The notes: generated by a model from the letters alone, not told the origin. A stretch of DNA of 42,398 nucleotides from Candidatus Fermentithermobacillaceae bacterium (GCA_012512325.1 JAAZEL010000003.1:1-42398), one strand, 5' to 3'; positions 1-11,755 are shown, counted from the first letter of the stretch. Program-made: numbers and translations.

Positions 1-6
1 AGCGTA

Positions 7-38
7 TTGAAGGGGCTGTAGTGATACAGCCCCTTCAA
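7..38. terminator. Perfect 14-bp stem-loop (terminator-like, no clear T-run)
   Basis: TTGAAGGGGCTGTA-gtga-TACAGCCCCTTCAA perfect inverted repeat. Confidence 0.45.
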
Positions 39-42
39 CTTT

Positions 43-80
43 GCAAAACAAATTCACCCGGGAGGAGGCCCCCCGGGTGA
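43..80 (-). terminator. Putative intrinsic terminator of groES-groEL
   Basis: On the minus strand CACCCGGG-N9-CCCGGGTG (55-79) is followed by AATTTGTTTTG, just after the groEL stop. Confidence 0.6.
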
Positions 81-105
81 GTTCCACTTAAATCCAGCAG
101 ATGGA

Positions 106-1725
<1,620 letters not shown>

Positions 1726-1851
1726 TTAACGATTCCCTCCTTAAGAGATTTGCTTGAACACGGCGAACGACCTGTTGTTCAAGGTATCCTCACGGTGCTT
1801 TCCGAGCACTTCCGAGTCGTTCCCAGTGGTGTGGTGACTCAGAACAAGGAG

Positions 1852-2145
1852 CTACTCCTCGACCCTAATCGCAAGGATGTCGCTTTCCCGGACGATCAGG
1901 TACTCCTCGCCGTTAATCTTGATTTCCGTACCGCTGTACTTGGAGTAGATCACACGGTCGCCAACCTTGACGGTAGGCTCGAGTTGGGCGCCATTTTCGA
2001 GGATTCTGCCGGGACCTACAGCAATAACTTCTCCTTCCTGCGGCTTATCTTTGGCAGTGTCAGGCAGAACGATACCGCCTTTTGTCTTCTCTTCTGCTTG
2101 GATGGGTTTGAGGACTACGCGATCAGAAAGCGGCTTAAGAACCAA
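1852..2145 (-). CDS. groS: 10 kDa co-chaperonin GroES
   Basis: [44 protein letters not shown]...; likely TTG start at 2145 after AAGGGGGG (the ORF-track start at 2193 lies in the CIRCE element). Confidence 0.97.
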   Translation of the reverse strand: MVLKPLSDRVVLKPIQAEEKTKGGIVLPDTAKDKPQEGEVIAVGPGRILENGAQLEPTVKVGDRVIYSKYSGTEIKINGEEYLIVRESDILAIRVEE

Positions 2146-2186
2146 AATGAACCCCCCTTGTAGTATTGGCTGATAAATCCTTGTTG

Positions 2187-2213
2187 TTAGCACTCGACAC
2201 GGGTGAGTGCTAA
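2187..2213 (-). promoter_or_regulatory. CIRCE operator (HrcA binding site)
   Basis: TTAGCACTC-N9-GAGTGCTAA, a perfect match to the CIRCE consensus upstream of groES. Confidence 0.97.
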
Positions 2214-2222
2214 CTGAGGATC

Positions 2223-2252
2223 ATTATATGGATCGACACTACTAATTGTCAA
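2223..2252 (-). promoter_or_regulatory. Sigma-A-type promoter of groESL
   Basis: TTGACA (2252-2247), 18-bp spacer, TATAAT (2228-2223), immediately upstream of CIRCE. Confidence 0.9.
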
Positions 2253-2325
2253 CGTTTTCTTCGATGTCCATTCATTTGCTGAGAAAACCGGTGTAGGACA
2301 CGGAGGCAAGGATTGAGAATCTTCC

Positions 2326-3090
2326 TCACTTGATGGTAATCAGGGGCTCAATCTTTGAGTATGTGACTTCACCGATTCCAGACACCTTCAACAAGTCCTC
2401 CTTGCGGGTAAAGGGCCCCCGCAGCCGTCGGAACTCAACTATCGCCGCAGCCTTTGCAGGACCGATCCCGGGAAGCGCCTCCAACTCCTTGGCCGTAGCC
2501 GTGTTTACGTTAATGGGAAAAACCGGCCCTTTAGAGGCTGAGCCTGACTTCGCCTGCCCGGTGTCTGAATATGGCGGTGACCAGTGTCCGTATAAAGAAC
2601 CTTGTCCGGAAGCAGCTCCCTGGACATCGGCAAACTCGCCTTTCTTGGGTACATATATCTTGTCCTGGTCGTAAAGCATGCCTGCAAGGTTCAGATAATC
2701 CAGGTCAGCATCCTCCCGGGGAACTGCCAGTTCCAGAGCTTCATAGAGCCGCTGTCCTTGTCTCAGCTTGTACACTCCCGGTGACTCCACGGCGCCGGCT
2801 ATGTGGACGAAGATGACCTCTGTTTCGTCTTCCCCGTCTTGAGAGGAAACCCCACCGTCAATGGCACCGGTGCCACCGGGACCGGTAGGACCGTTGAAGA
2901 CCGTGGATTCGTCGTCGCCGGCTTGATCTTGTCCCCCTCCCGGACCGCCCCAAGCCTGGGACTGGCCGTCGGGAACAAGCACAAGCTCATCGCCTGATGA
3001 AGGGAAGATGCCGCGCCACCACAAACCGGCGGCTCCTATCAGCAAGAGGATTGATATGGCGCAAATGATAAGCTCTGCCTGTCGGGTCAT
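2326..3090 (-). CDS. comEA: ComEA-like competence protein (SLBB plus helix-hairpin-helix)
   Basis: N-terminal TM, EVIFVHIAGAVESPGVYKLRQGQRLYEAL (SLBB) and VNTATAKELEALPGIGPAKAAAIVEFRRLRGPFTRKEDLLKVSGIG (HhH). Start MTRQAELIICA is preferred over the ORF-track start at 3210. Confidence 0.9.
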   Translation of the reverse strand: MTRQAELIICAISILLLIGAAGLWWRGIFPSSGDELVLVPDGQSQAWGGPGGGQDQAGDDESTVFNGPTGPGGTGAIDGGVSSQDGEDETEVIFVHIAGAVESPGVYKLRQGQRLYEALELAVPREDADLDYLNLAGMLYDQDKIYVPKKGEFADVQGAASGQGSLYGHWSPPYSDTGQAKSGSASKGPVFPINVNTATAKELEALPGIGPAKAAAIVEFRRLRGPFTRKEDLLKVSGIGEVTYSKIEPLITIK

Positions 3091-3288
3091 GCCATTATTG
3101 TACCCGGATTTCCATAATCTGACAAGCTCTTGATTGCGCACTGACTCGTCTCCACTCGTGTCCGGAGAGGGTAACAAAAAAGCCGCCGGCAGACACGCCG
3201 CGCCCACCAACGGCCCTGATCCAACGGCACTTGCCGCAGCCCAACCTACGCCTTAGACCACATCGGTGGTTTCGACCACATAGGCGCT

Positions 3289-5940
3289 TCAGCGCTTGGT
3301 GACTATGTTCACCAGTTTGTCCTTGACAACCACCACTTTGGCGATCTTGTCCCTTGCCTCAGAGCCTGCTCCCAGCAATCGCACGATCCTGTCAGACGCA
3401 AGGGCTTTGGCCGTAAGCTCTTCATCGCCGGCACCGGCCTCAACCTGGATCCTGTCGCGGACCTTGCCGTCAACCTGGACCACAACCGTCACGATTCTCT
3501 CTGCGACCAGCTCCCTGTCATACTCAGGCCAGCCTGCCTCTTCAACCGTCCCGCTGCAGCCGAGCCTCTCCCACAGCTCATGGGCCAGATGGGGCGCAAA
3601 GGGAGAAAGCAGCCTCACCAAGGTGGCCCTGGCTTCAGCCAGTGCCTCCGGGTCCTGGGCATCCTTGGGCAGCCTGAGGTACCTGCCGATGTAGTTGGAC
3701 AGTTCCATAAGCTGGGACACCGCCGTGTTGAGGGCGAACCGCTCCAGGTCTTCAGTCACCTTCTTTATGCTTTGATGGGTTATCCTGAGCAGGCCTTCCG
3801 TTGAAACTGCGTCTCCGGGCCCACCTTCGACTCCCGGCCGATCGTTCTCAAACTCCCCGGTTACCTGCCTCCAAACCCTGTGCAGGAACCGGTTGGCACC
3901 CTCGATCCCCCGGTCAGACCACTCAAGGTCTTTTTCAGGAGGAGCCGCGAACATCATGAACAATCGGAGCACATCGGCTCCAAACTTGGCGACCATCTCA
4001 TCGGGAGAAACCACGTTGCCCTTGGACTTGGACATTTTAGCCCCGTCGCGCACAACCATGCCCTGGGGACGCAGTTCCGTAAAGGGCTCGTCGGCAGGGA
4101 CCAAGCCGGCGTCGTACAGTACCTTTGTGATGAACCTGGCATACAGGAGGTGCATCACCGCATGCTCCACACCGCCGATGTACAGATCCACAGGGCACCA
4201 GTAATCCACGTCCTCCTTGGCAAAGGCCGCGTCTGTATGGTGTGGGCTGGCAAATCTGAAGAAGTACCACGATGAGCACACGAAGGTATCCATGGTGTCA
4301 GTCTCCCGCTTGGCAGCCTCGCCGCATACAGGGCAAGCCGTATTGGCGAAGGCCTCATGTCTTGCCAAAGGCGAAGGCCCTCCGCTTGTAACCTTCAGGC
4401 CCAAGGGCAGCACCACCGGCAGGTCTTCTTCGGGGACAGGCACTGTGCCGCACTTAGGGCAGTAGATAACCGGGATCCGTGCTCCCCAGTACCTTTGCCT
4501 GGATATCAACCAGTCCCGCATCTTGTAAGTGACCTTGCCCCGGCCTATGCCCTTTTCCTCAAGGAACCGGGTGACTTCCGCCCGACCTTCTTCGCTGCCC
4601 AGGCCGGTAAAGGGGCCCGATTCCACCATGATCCCAGGATCGACGTAGGCGGTCTCCATCTCCTCCAAGCTGAGGCTCTTGTCTTCATTCTGGATCACGA
4701 TCTTAACCGGCAGCCCGTATTTCTTCGCGAAATGGAAGTCCCTTTCATCGTGTCCGGGAACACCCATGACCGCCCCTGTACCATATTCGTAGATAACGTA
4801 ATTGCCTATCCAAACAGGCACCTTGTCGCCTGACACCGGATTGGTGGCATAGACCCCCGTGAATATGCCTTCTTTTTCCAAGGCCTCAGAGGTCCTGTCG
4901 ATCTCAGACATCCGCATCACTTTGTCTATGAATGCCCTCACAGGCGCCTCGTACTCGGTGCCCTGTATGAACTTCTCCACCAACGGATGCTCCGGAGCAA
5001 GCACCAGGTAAGTAACGCCGTAGATTGTGTCCTGGCGCGTGGTGAACACCGGAATCTCTTCGGAATTTGGCCCCCTGAAGACTATCTCCGCACCTTCGCT
5101 CCTGCCTATCCAGTTGGCCTGCATAGTCTTGACGTACTCAGGCCAGCCGTCCAGTTTGTCCAGGTCAGCCAGGAGTCGTTCTGCATAATCGGCTATCTTG
5201 AAGAACCACTGGTCCATCTTGCGCTTTTCCACCAGGGAATCGCAGCGCCAGCACCTGCCTTGCTCTACCTGCTCATTGGCCAGCACAGTGTGACAGGTGG
5301 GGCACCAGTTGGCCGGAGCAGTCTTCTTGTACGCCAGCCCGCGCTCATAGAGAAGCAAGAACAGCCACTGGGTCCACTTGTAGTACTCAGGAAACGCAGT
5401 GGTGACTTCCCTGGACCAGTCGTAGCTGAAGCCCATCCTCTTGAGCTGCTCCCTCATATGGGCGATGTTGCTCCACGTCCATTCGTCGGGCCGAACGCCA
5501 CGGTCGATGGCTGCATTCTCTGCAGGCAGCCCGAAAGAGTCCCAGCCCATGGGGTGGAGGACGTTGAACCCCCGTGCCCGCTTGTACCTGCTGACCACAT
5601 CGCCGATGGTATAATTCCTCACGTGGCCTACATGGAGGTTACCCGACGGGTACGGGAACATCTCCAACACGTAGAACTTGGGCTTTTCCAGGTCCTCGTC
5701 GACCACATAGGTTTCGTTGTCCCGCCATATGGCCTGCCATTTCTCTTCGATCTGCCAGGGATTGTAGCCCTGGTTGCCGGGCCCGGCCTTTCCATTGCCA
5801 ACAGAAGCATCCCTGCTTACAACAGGCCTGCTGCTTACAGCAGCCTTGAGCTTCGGCCGCGGGCCTCCGTTGTCTTCACAGGCGGGACAGTTGTGTTTCT
5901 CGCCAACATGGCCCTTGTCACGGTTCTTGTCGTCTGCCAT
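3289..5940 (-). CDS. leuS: Leucyl-tRNA synthetase with an N-terminal extension
   Basis: 883 aa; MFPYPSGNLHVGHVRNYTIGD (HIGH motif), MSKSKGN (KMSKS), editing domain TTRQDTIYGVTYLVLAPEHPL. Confidence 0.98.
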   Translation of the reverse strand: MADDKNRDKGHVGEKHNCPACEDNGGPRPKLKAAVSSRPVVSRDASVGNGKAGPGNQGYNPWQIEEKWQAIWRDNETYVVDEDLEKPKFYVLEMFPYPSGNLHVGHVRNYTIGDVVSRYKRARGFNVLHPMGWDSFGLPAENAAIDRGVRPDEWTWSNIAHMREQLKRMGFSYDWSREVTTAFPEYYKWTQWLFLLLYERGLAYKKTAPANWCPTCHTVLANEQVEQGRCWRCDSLVEKRKMDQWFFKIADYAERLLADLDKLDGWPEYVKTMQANWIGRSEGAEIVFRGPNSEEIPVFTTRQDTIYGVTYLVLAPEHPLVEKFIQGTEYEAPVRAFIDKVMRMSEIDRTSEALEKEGIFTGVYATNPVSGDKVPVWIGNYVIYEYGTGAVMGVPGHDERDFHFAKKYGLPVKIVIQNEDKSLSLEEMETAYVDPGIMVESGPFTGLGSEEGRAEVTRFLEEKGIGRGKVTYKMRDWLISRQRYWGARIPVIYCPKCGTVPVPEEDLPVVLPLGLKVTSGGPSPLARHEAFANTACPVCGEAAKRETDTMDTFVCSSWYFFRFASPHHTDAAFAKEDVDYWCPVDLYIGGVEHAVMHLLYARFITKVLYDAGLVPADEPFTELRPQGMVVRDGAKMSKSKGNVVSPDEMVAKFGADVLRLFMMFAAPPEKDLEWSDRGIEGANRFLHRVWRQVTGEFENDRPGVEGGPGDAVSTEGLLRITHQSIKKVTEDLERFALNTAVSQLMELSNYIGRYLRLPKDAQDPEALAEARATLVRLLSPFAPHLAHELWERLGCSGTVEEAGWPEYDRELVAERIVTVVVQVDGKVRDRIQVEAGAGDEELTAKALASDRIVRLLGAGSEARDKIAKVVVVKDKLVNIVTKR

Positions 5941-5957
5941 AGTCGTCTACCCCCTGC

Positions 5958-6322
5958 CTAAACACAAAGCCCTCATCCTAGGGACGAGGGCCAATTCAGC
6001 TCAACCGCGGTACCACCCTGGTTCGGTTATCACTTGGCGGTAATCAAGTGATAATCCGCACTCTGAGCGCTTAACGCGCGCCTTACGTGTGCCGCTACCG
6101 GGGCCGGCCCTGTCGCACCTTTAGGCCTTTTGGGCAGTAGCCTGCCGTTGCTGCTGCGAACCAGGGTCCTGCTTCGGGTCATGCGCCTTTCGCAGCACCT
6201 GCTCCGGGACGAGTTCGGAATGCTCCGCGGTACCGGGCTCGCACCTTACCCCGGCTCTCTTCACCGGGAAGCCATTCCTACTGCTTCCCTTCATAGCGTG
6301 TACATGGATGTTTTAACTGATT
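5958..6322 (-). promoter_or_regulatory. T-box leader of leuS, specifier CUC (Leu)
   Basis: T-box consensus AGGGTGGTACCGCGG (complement near 6005-6020), stem I distal motif AGAGAGCCGGGGTAAGGTGCGAGCCCGG, specifier loop AGTA...GAA-CTC (CTC at 6213-6211), and terminator GCCCTCGTCC-CTA-GGATGAGGGC-TTTGTGTTT just before leuS. Confidence 0.95.
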
Positions 6323-6328
6323 GCTCGC

Positions 6329-6357
6329 ATTATATGGTATGTTCCCCTTGAAGTCAA
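6329..6357 (-). promoter_or_regulatory. Sigma-A-type promoter of the leuS T-box transcript
   Basis: TTGACT (6357-6352), 17-bp spacer, TATAAT (6334-6329). Confidence 0.9.
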
Positions 6358-6407
6358 TGCAAGGGGCGGACTTCCCTGGCATCACTCTCATTCAGGCCTT
6401 CCTGCCG

Positions 6408-7550
6408 TCAAATATTCAGCATGAGGCCTGCAAGCAGTGCCGCCCTTTCGGGCAAGCTGGACGTGATGACATATTCAGTGACTGCATGGGCATCGTCACC
6501 TATGGAGCCCAAGCCATCCAGTGTAGGAATGCCCAAAGCCGAGGTGAAGTTTCCATCGCTTCCGCCACCTGTCCCTGCTTCTTCCAGCTCTATTCCTATT
6601 TCTCTGCCGATTAGCTGAGCCAGCCTGAAGAGGCGGAGGTTTTTCTCATTCCTTTCCATGGGAGGCCTGTTCAACCCGCCTTCGACGGACAGCTTGATCC
6701 TGGGGTCGAAAGGCCTCAAGTTCCTCATGTTCGACAGCAGCTTTTCAGCCGCATCCATGGCCACCACTCTTACGTCGACATCTAAGGCCGCTTGTTCGGC
6801 AACTACATTGGACCGGGTACCTGCCCTCACCACACCTACGTTGACGGTGGTCCCTTCTTCCAAGTCCGTCAGGTCATGCAAATACAGGATCTGACGGCCG
6901 GCTTCGGTGATGGCGGAGACTCCTCGCTCATAGTCGGCGCCTGCGTGAGACGCCCTACCTGTAATGGACACTGTGAAGCCCCCCACACCTTTCCTCCATG
7001 TCTTCAGTGCTCCGGGCCCCTCAGACGGTTCTGCGACGAGCACCGCGGCGGCCTTCATTGCTTCCTCTTCTATGATGGGCCTGGACGACGGCGACCCGAT
7101 TTCTTCGTCTGACGTGTGCAATACCACTATCTTTTTCCCGGGTACCATGCCTAAGTCAATAAGTGCCTTGACGGCATATATGGTCTGTACGATTCCGGAT
7201 TTCATATCGTATACCCCGGGGCCGTACGCCTTTCCGCCCTCGACCCGGAAAGGTCTCTTCCGGGTTTCATCGGCATCCCAAACCGTGTCCATGTGACAGA
7301 GGACCAGTATGCTTTCATCTCCGCAATTCCACTCAGCCTTTACGTGACTGCCGTATTCAGCCTGAGGAATTACGGTAACTGCGGCACCCAATGATCTCCA
7401 TTCTTCCGCAACCATTTCTGCAAACCTATCGGTGTGTGGCTTGTCGGTGCTCGGGGAAGGGGCATTGGTGAACCTGCCCAATAACTCAAGCATCTCAGCC
7501 TCACGCGATTGGAGGAATGACAAAATTCGCTTCTGCCTCGACAATTCCAC
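6408..7550 (-). CDS. M20 family metallopeptidase (glutamate carboxypeptidase-like)
   Basis: LVLCHMDTVWDADE, GPGVYDMKSGI, TSDEEIGSPSSR, GGGSDGNFTSALGIPTLDGLG; conserved M20 metal-site motifs. Confidence 0.92.
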   Translation of the reverse strand: MELSRQKRILSFLQSREAEMLELLGRFTNAPSPSTDKPHTDRFAEMVAEEWRSLGAAVTVIPQAEYGSHVKAEWNCGDESILVLCHMDTVWDADETRKRPFRVEGGKAYGPGVYDMKSGIVQTIYAVKALIDLGMVPGKKIVVLHTSDEEIGSPSSRPIIEEEAMKAAAVLVAEPSEGPGALKTWRKGVGGFTVSITGRASHAGADYERGVSAITEAGRQILYLHDLTDLEEGTTVNVGVVRAGTRSNVVAEQAALDVDVRVVAMDAAEKLLSNMRNLRPFDPRIKLSVEGGLNRPPMERNEKNLRLFRLAQLIGREIGIELEEAGTGGGSDGNFTSALGIPTLDGLGSIGDDAHAVTEYVITSSLPERAALLAGLMLNI

Positions 7551-7607
7551 TTATCCTCCTTCCGAATCCATCCCCCTGGGGGTTTCCGGCCTTCATAAGG
7601 CTATTCT

Positions 7608-8969
7608 TCAGCGGTTCTTCTCCAGGGCGATCTTGTTCAGCCGGGACACCCTGCCCACGGACTTCAGCAAGCAGCCACAGACCCGGCCGTCATAGTCGCG
7701 AATGAACTCGACATAGCTGTCTGTTTGCCTGTCCGCCAGAAACAGGTCTCTTGACAGGGGTAACAGGTCGAATTCTGCAAGGGGCTGGTCGTTGGCAAGC
7801 ATTACTGCCTTCAGGCCCGGGGAGTTCCCTTGGGGCCACTCAACCTCGATTTCCAGCCGCCTGTCCCAGGGCTGGGTCCGGAAGCGGCCAAGCTTTTCCG
7901 AGTAGTGCTCCTCGGGAAGAACCGCAGGCACCAGGGGCTGCATCTTATCCCCCAGCATTAGGCCTGCAATCGCACCCAATATCCTGTCTAACCCTATACC
8001 GGCGGCATTGGACAGCAGGATCACGCAGAGCTGCTCATCAGGAAACCGGCTCAAGAGGGCATTGTAGCCCAGGGTTGAACCGCTGTGGTGGATCTCACGG
8101 ATCCCCCGCCGTTCACCCATTATCAGGCCGAAACCGTACCTGGTAACATAGGGGTTAACTGGGTTCCACGGCACAAACGCCTGGGAAAGCTTGGCCAGAG
8201 GCAATAGCTTGTCCGATGATTGAGCCTGAACCCACTTGACCATGTCGTCTACCGTTGAGATTATGTTCCCGTCAGCCCAACCTACCACAGCCCGGTTGTA
8301 CGGCGCTTCCTTGAACGTCTTGTCTTTGGTGTTGAACTCGTATCCAATGGCCATGCCCGCCGGCCTTGCCCTTGTCTCTCCCGCAAAGGTGTCTTCCATC
8401 TCCAGCGGTTGGAACACCTTCTCTTTCACAAATTGGGCAAAGGTTCTACCCGAAGCCTTCTCGATTATCGCATCCAGCAGGATGTAGTTGGAGTTGGAAT
8501 ACCGCCAGTTTGACCCCGGCTCGAAGTCCAGTTGTTCGTACGAGCGCATGCGGTTCAACAGGGTGCCCCGGTCAATGTCCTCGTCTCTTGCGTTCACTTC
8601 CTCCCAGAACTCCTGGGTGAGATATTCGGGAATACCTGAGGTATGCTGAAGAAGCTGCCTGACGGTGACCCTATCGCTCCACTCGGGAAAGCCGGGAAGG
8701 AAGCGGGAGACAGGATCATCGTAGTCCAACAGACCACCATGCTTGAGCATCATCACACACATGCCCACAAACTGCTTTGTAACAGAGCCGATGATAAACC
8801 TGTTTTCGGGTACGAGGGACTGCTTTTGCTCCACATCAGCCAGACCGTAGGCTTTCCTTACAAGCACGCGATCCCCCCTGCCGATGAGCACTGCAACACC
8901 CGGTCCCTGAGGTGACACGAAATCCCTCATTATGTCGTCGATTGCCTTCGTAAGCGTCGCATCCGGCAT
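7608..8969 (-). CDS. Serine hydrolase, S12 / class C beta-lactamase family
   Basis: FIIGSVTKQFVGM (SxxK), RYSNSNYILLDAIIEKASG (YxN), HHSGSTLGYN. Start MPDATLTKA preferred, with GGGAGGT upstream. Confidence 0.88.
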   Translation of the reverse strand: MPDATLTKAIDDIMRDFVSPQGPGVAVLIGRGDRVLVRKAYGLADVEQKQSLVPENRFIIGSVTKQFVGMCVMMLKHGGLLDYDDPVSRFLPGFPEWSDRVTVRQLLQHTSGIPEYLTQEFWEEVNARDEDIDRGTLLNRMRSYEQLDFEPGSNWRYSNSNYILLDAIIEKASGRTFAQFVKEKVFQPLEMEDTFAGETRARPAGMAIGYEFNTKDKTFKEAPYNRAVVGWADGNIISTVDDMVKWVQAQSSDKLLPLAKLSQAFVPWNPVNPYVTRYGFGLIMGERRGIREIHHSGSTLGYNALLSRFPDEQLCVILLSNAAGIGLDRILGAIAGLMLGDKMQPLVPAVLPEEHYSEKLGRFRTQPWDRRLEIEVEWPQGNSPGLKAVMLANDQPLAEFDLLPLSRDLFLADRQTDSYVEFIRDYDGRVCGCLLKSVGRVSRLNKIALEKNR

Positions 8970-9046
8970 TGCCGTACACACCTCCCATCGCAAACCTGGG
9001 GGGCTGTGGATCCGAATAACTTCCCTTCCCAACAGCCCCCTGTACG

Positions 9047-10033
9047 CTAATTCACATCGACGCTGAATGACTCACCATCCCCGCCTTGTGCCGTCTCTGC
9101 CAGCAAACTTGAGTCGATGTTGCCGCCACTTATGACAATGGCCACACGCCTCCCACTAAAGCTCCGGGGGCTCTCGAGTACGCAGGCTACTCCGGCAGCA
9201 GCGGAAGGTTCGACCACCAGTTTTTCAGCAAACAGCAGGAAACCAACGGCTTTGAGAATGGATGCTTCACTTACCGTTGAAACCCTGCAACCTAACCGGC
9301 TGATATGCTCAAAGGCCACCCTTTCCACTCCTCCGATGAGCCCTTCGCAGACGGACTCATCACAGGGGTATTCTTCATATGCTCTTCCTTCTTCCAAAGA
9401 TGCAGCCATGGCGGGGCATGCAGCTGTCTGAACACCCGAGACCGCCACAGACGGATCCAAGGCCTTCATGGCTACTGCGATGCCTGTCATCAGGCTCCCG
9501 CCACCGACGGGCACGAGGACCTCGTCTAAGTCAGGCTCTTGTTGCACCAACTCGGTTGCTATTGTGCCGTAACCGGCCATCACCCGGATATCCCCTTGCT
9601 CGATGAAGGTCTTCTGATAGGCACCGGCGGAGAGCTCTTGCCTCGCATTGAGGCGACACTGGTCGTAGTTATCTCCGGTTACCTTAACCTTAGCGCCGAA
9701 CCCGGATATCCTGCGGAGTTTGGATTGGGGGGTGTTACGGGGAACAAACACATCCACAGGGATGTCGAATACCGATCCACAGTAGCTCGCTGCAAGGCCG
9801 AAGTTCCCCGATGATACTACCGCTATACCTCGTGACAGCACATCCCGGTCCATGGACATTACCTTGTTGAGCATGCCTCTTATCTTGAAGGCGTTGAGCC
9901 TCTGCAGGTTCTCCAGCTTCAGGTATATCTCTCCACCGGCGAGCTCGCTGAGACAGTCAGAGCGCAGCAACGGAGTCTTCCGGATTAGGGGCGCGATTTG
10001 CTTTGCTTCTTCTACAAGTTCATAAGTCAGCAT
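9047..10033 (-). CDS. PLP-dependent threonine/serine dehydratase family protein
   Basis: Fold type II: IYLKLENLQRLNAFKIRGMLNK, VVSSGNFGLAASYCG, PVGGGSLMTGIAVAMK, VISGGNID. Confidence 0.85.
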   Translation of the reverse strand: MLTYELVEEAKQIAPLIRKTPLLRSDCLSELAGGEIYLKLENLQRLNAFKIRGMLNKVMSMDRDVLSRGIAVVSSGNFGLAASYCGSVFDIPVDVFVPRNTPQSKLRRISGFGAKVKVTGDNYDQCRLNARQELSAGAYQKTFIEQGDIRVMAGYGTIATELVQQEPDLDEVLVPVGGGSLMTGIAVAMKALDPSVAVSGVQTAACPAMAASLEEGRAYEEYPCDESVCEGLIGGVERVAFEHISRLGCRVSTVSEASILKAVGFLLFAEKLVVEPSAAAGVACVLESPRSFSGRRVAIVISGGNIDSSLLAETAQGGDGESFSVDVN

Positions 10034-10063
10034 GTCTTACTCCGGTTGTCAGAATCGCCCTAC

Positions 10064-11713
10064 CTAGACAAGCTTGCTCTTCCGCCTGAGAAGCTGTCCG
10101 GGCAGAACTTCTGTGAGTTGTTCGTCCTTTACTACGAACTGTCCGTTCACCAATAGGTGAACCACGCCTTCAGCGTAATGATGGGGATCTGCGAACGTGG
10201 ATGCACACCCGGCCTTCCAGATGTCTAGGACAATCAGGTCGGCTTTGGCGCCCGGCCTCACCACGCCCCGGTCGCCCAATCCAAGTTTCCATGCAGGCAA
10301 GCCCGACATCTTATAGATGGCAGTCTCCAACGGCAGTAGCGATTCGTCCCTAACCAATTGGTACAATACCTTGGAGAACGCACAATAGGTCCGGGGATGG
10401 GGCATGCCTTCGCCGAGCTTTGTTGCCCTGCTGTCGCTGCAAATCATTCCAAGCCTGTGGATCAGGGCCTTCCTGTTGTCCTCTTCACCCATGCCGCCTG
10501 CGATCATGGATATGTCTATGTCTTCTTCGGCCAGGGCAAACAGCACCTCAATGGGGTCTTGGCTTCTCAGGGCAGCTACATCCGCTACGGTCTTGCCCAC
10601 ATACTCCGGGAACTTGCTTGATGCGGTGATAAGCAATCCTTCGGGTTTGGCGTCAAGATAGATGTTCTCCCATTGAGTTGACGGCCTTACCAGTTCCCTC
10701 CTGATCCGAGCCCGCACATCCGGATCTTTGATTTTCTGCTGCAAAGCAGCCTTCCCGCCTGATCTGGCCCAGTCGGGGAACAGCACGAACAGGCTTGCAC
10801 CGGAAGGGGTAAAGGCATAGACATCAAACGTAACCTCTATACCTGTGCGGCGTGCGTATTCCATGTTTTTCAAAGTGGTGTCCACAATGCCCCAGTTTCT
10901 TTGCCCGGAAGCTTTGAGGTGTGAAACTTGCACCCGGCATCCCGATTCTTCCGCGACCTCCAAGCATTCCTTCAGGGCATGGAGCATGGTATCAGCTTCG
11001 CTTCTCAAGTGACTCACGTAATATCCGCCGTACTTGGCAACCACTTCAACGAGACTCGCAATTTCCTCTTGGTTCGCATACATCCCGGGACTGTATATGA
11101 GCCCTGTGCTCAGGCCAAAAGCCCCGGCCTCCATGGCCTCAGCAACATGGGCCTGCATACGGGTAATTTCGTCACGGGAAGCCGGCCTCTTTTCCAGGCC
11201 GATGGCACAGCTTCTGACCTGGCCATGCCCGACCAAGGTAGCGACGTTTATCGCTTTTGGAAGTTTGTCCAAAGCGGACAGGTAGTCGGCAAAGGACAGC
11301 CCTTCGTACAGGGATTCACTCCCTGTGCGTTCAGCGATGAAGCTGTGCAGCTCGCTGCCGTCGTCTCCTTCGGACAGGGGAGCTACGCTGGTTCCGCAAT
11401 TGCCGACCACAATGGTGGTTACACCCTGGTAGACATAGTTCAACGCGTCGGGATTGTGGAAAATGGCCAAGTCGCTGTGGTTGTGGATGTCGATAAATCC
11501 CGGACACAGGATCAAACCTTCACAATCAATCTCCACCGCTGCGTCGTATGTCACCGCCTCACCGGTCCGTGGGCGCACAAACTCTATTCTGTCTCCCTTT
11601 ACTCCTACATCGGCATAAATCCACGGGCTTCCGGCGCCGTCGACAAGCTTGGCGTTCCGAAACACGATATCAAGCTTGCCGCCATCATCTGCCGCTAAGA
11701 TATTCTTAGGCAT
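10064..11713 (-). CDS. N-acyl-D-amino-acid deacylase (D-aminoacylase) family amidohydrolase
   Basis: LCPGFIDIHNHSDLAIFHNPDALNYVYQGVTTIVVGNCGTSVAPL, AFGLSTGLIYSPGMYA, VRPGAKADLIVLD. Confidence 0.88.
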   Translation of the reverse strand: MPKNILAADDGGKLDIVFRNAKLVDGAGSPWIYADVGVKGDRIEFVRPRTGEAVTYDAAVEIDCEGLILCPGFIDIHNHSDLAIFHNPDALNYVYQGVTTIVVGNCGTSVAPLSEGDDGSELHSFIAERTGSESLYEGLSFADYLSALDKLPKAINVATLVGHGQVRSCAIGLEKRPASRDEITRMQAHVAEAMEAGAFGLSTGLIYSPGMYANQEEIASLVEVVAKYGGYYVSHLRSEADTMLHALKECLEVAEESGCRVQVSHLKASGQRNWGIVDTTLKNMEYARRTGIEVTFDVYAFTPSGASLFVLFPDWARSGGKAALQQKIKDPDVRARIRRELVRPSTQWENIYLDAKPEGLLITASSKFPEYVGKTVADVAALRSQDPIEVLFALAEEDIDISMIAGGMGEEDNRKALIHRLGMICSDSRATKLGEGMPHPRTYCAFSKVLYQLVRDESLLPLETAIYKMSGLPAWKLGLGDRGVVRPGAKADLIVLDIWKAGCASTFADPHHYAEGVVHLLVNGQFVVKDEQLTEVLPGQLLRRKSKLV

Positions 11714-11755
11714 AAGAATCTCCCCCTTGGTGGTTGTAAGGTACTGGACCTGCTT

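Noticed and set aside
4987-5961. 324-aa plus-strand ORF antisense to leuS
   Set aside because: Shadow ORF over the conserved leuS reading frame.
10928-11698. 256-aa plus-strand ORF antisense to the D-aminoacylase gene
   Set aside because: Shadow of a conserved amidohydrolase frame.
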